From assembly GCA_024704765.1 (NCBI GenBank), contig JAKMXF010000130.1:1-20323 (forward strand): a DNA stretch of 20,323 nt. The letters are read 5' to 3'. A model generated the notes under the pieces. That model searched no databases. It had not been told where the DNA came from and saw only the letters and a program-made list of their open reading frames with translations. A program made the translations under genes and the position numbers. Positions 19,643 to 20,323 of the stretch are shown here, in pieces (the stretch's first letter is position 1; every line of letters begins with the position of its first letter). Source of the stretch: Oopsacas minuta. Its lineage: Eukaryota > Porifera > Hexactinellida > Lyssacinosida > Leucopsacidae.

Positions 19643-19772
19643 AGTTGAGTCATCCTCACGTATTAACATATCATAACCAGACAAAGCAGCAACAAATAGA
19701 ACAGCCTTGACGTCATCAAAACATTGAATCCATTTCTTTCTTTCAGATCTCTGTCCTCCAACATCGACCAAC
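19643..19772 (-). CDS. Internal exon of a heterotrimeric G-protein alpha subunit
   Basis: G-alpha subunits bind GTP at the inner plasma membrane and relay signals from seven-helix receptors to effectors such as adenylyl cyclase. The translated exon begins with the last base of a split codon and reads [20 protein letters not shown], the G3 box plus switch II including the catalytic Gln of [23 protein letters not shown] and DST follow. Splice signals fit: a pyrimidine-rich tract ending TTTATAG before 19772 and GTAAGT right after 19643, with a phase-0 donor. The exon is 130 bp with no disruptions, so it is probably functional. WIQCF and IRED resemble the Gs/Gf class, while RSERKKW is closer to Gi/Gq, so the subtype is uncertain. 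The other exons lie outside the window or were not found. A longer minus-strand frame across this locus is out of phase and not real. Confidence 0.88.
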
Positions 19773-20101
19773 CTATAAATAAGATGAAGAGAAATAATAT
19801 ACCCGAATTCAGGAAAAATTCATAAATATCCATAATCAATTCTTGGAAAATTATCGATGTTGTTTTCCAAAATCCTATAGAGGGGTGGAGAAAAATCCAA
19901 TAAAAATTCCAAAAATCATACACAAAAGATAAGGAATATGGGAATAAAGTAAAAAAGTGAAATATAGTTTTTTATACTAAAGTGTCCTCTCCATCACTTC
20001 TCCAGAACATTTTAGTGGAAAATTCTTAGTGAAATATTCATAAATCAGCTATCTTCTGAAAATGCGATAAATCTAGATATGCATATATGATAGTCAGTAT
20101 A

Positions 20102-20323
20102 CTAGGTTGTCCAAAAAGTTCGCGGAATTTTATTCCTAGTTTGTGTTATATACACTCTATCAATTAGCCTGTTGTTTCGATTAATTCTAATATCCCTTAT
20201 CTCAATTATCCTAACTTTTGTAACCAAAAAGTTTGGTTTAGGTATTCTTTTAGCATCATTTACGATTGTCGTATTTTTTTCTAAAATGGAAAACTCAGAA
20301 GATGGGAAACGATATATCATTTG
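20102..20323 (+). mobile_element. 5' end of a mariner transposon, cut by window end
   Basis: TA at 20100-20101 precedes CTAGGTTGTCCAAAAAGTTC and GCGGAATTTT, a mariner-type terminal repeat (compare the AGGTTG...CAAAA-GT pattern of mariner ends). A first ATG follows 184 bp inside, close to the leader length of typical mariners. The minus strand is open across this leader, which I treat as a shadow. Its position upstream of the G-alpha exon suggests insertion into that gene's intron. Confidence 0.65.
20286..20323 (+). CDS. Mariner transposase N-terminus, partial
   Basis: From the ATG at 20286 the frame reads MENSEDGKRYII and leaves the window still open. A short acidic/basic start beginning ME(N/K) ahead of an R-Y/H-I/L stretch is usual for mariner transposases. 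The assignment rests mainly on the terminal repeat at 20102. Only 12 full codons are visible, so whether the gene is intact cannot be judged here. Confidence 0.45.
   Translation, partial: MENSEDGKRYII

Noticed and set aside
19663-19923. 86-codon minus-strand frame over the G-alpha exon
   Set aside because: It is out of phase with the conserved [12 protein letters not shown] reading and continues into the intron; the spliced exon explains the region better.
20102-20320. 72-codon minus-strand frame across the mariner leader
   Set aside because: It overlaps a transposon terminus exactly and has no resemblance to a protein family.
1-20323. CRISPR array, bacterial operon, rRNA or defence system
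   Set aside because: No regularly spaced identical repeats, no ribosome-binding sites and no compact gene clusters. Spliced exon structure and Tc1/mariner and hAT elements indicate animal DNA.

Overview
This is AT-rich, repeat-dense, intron-bearing animal DNA with no bacterial organisation. No operons, ribosome-binding sites or long intact ORFs are visible. The load of degraded Tc1/mariner transposons, and a broken copy of an uncharacterised invertebrate multicopy gene, suggest an arthropod. From memory of its TE and protein families, a caligid copepod such as a salmon louse seems most likely. That is inference and could not be tested here.

Layout. Positions 1-113 are the end of a pogo/Tigger-like element cut by the window start. 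Positions 550-1705 form a long imperfect palindrome (foldback element) with arms of about 450-500 bp, followed at 1750-1823 by a hairpin with perfect 26-bp arms. A pseudogene at 2210-3500 (+) derives from a family of unknown function with a CYICGE start, a middle CxxC and a C-terminal FLGN motif. A Tc1-like relic at about 4024-4900 (-) has lost the segment carrying its second catalytic Asp. The next 4.5 kb holds only degenerate repeats and small hairpins. Three relics of one maT-like DD37D family lie at 9427 to about 10815 (+), 15286-16531 (-) and 16869-18321 (-). A DD34D mariner/SETMAR-type transposase fragment is at about 13600-13925 (-), followed by an irregular array of CCGG-containing motifs and an 81-bp near-perfect palindrome. 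Two non-autonomous hAT elements are at 16537-16679 and 18633-19193; the second has an 8-bp target duplication matching at 7 of 8 positions.

The only convincing host coding sequence is one 130-bp exon of a heterotrimeric G-protein alpha subunit on the minus strand at 19643-19772. It has consensus splice sites and the switch II motif [12 protein letters not shown]. At 20102 a further mariner element begins on the plus strand and runs off the window, probably within the G-alpha intron.

Overall the window looks like intronic or intergenic sequence of a G-alpha locus colonised by DNA transposons. The items most likely to be undescribed are the CYICGE/FLGN pseudogene family, the 1.15-kb foldback and the maT-like family.
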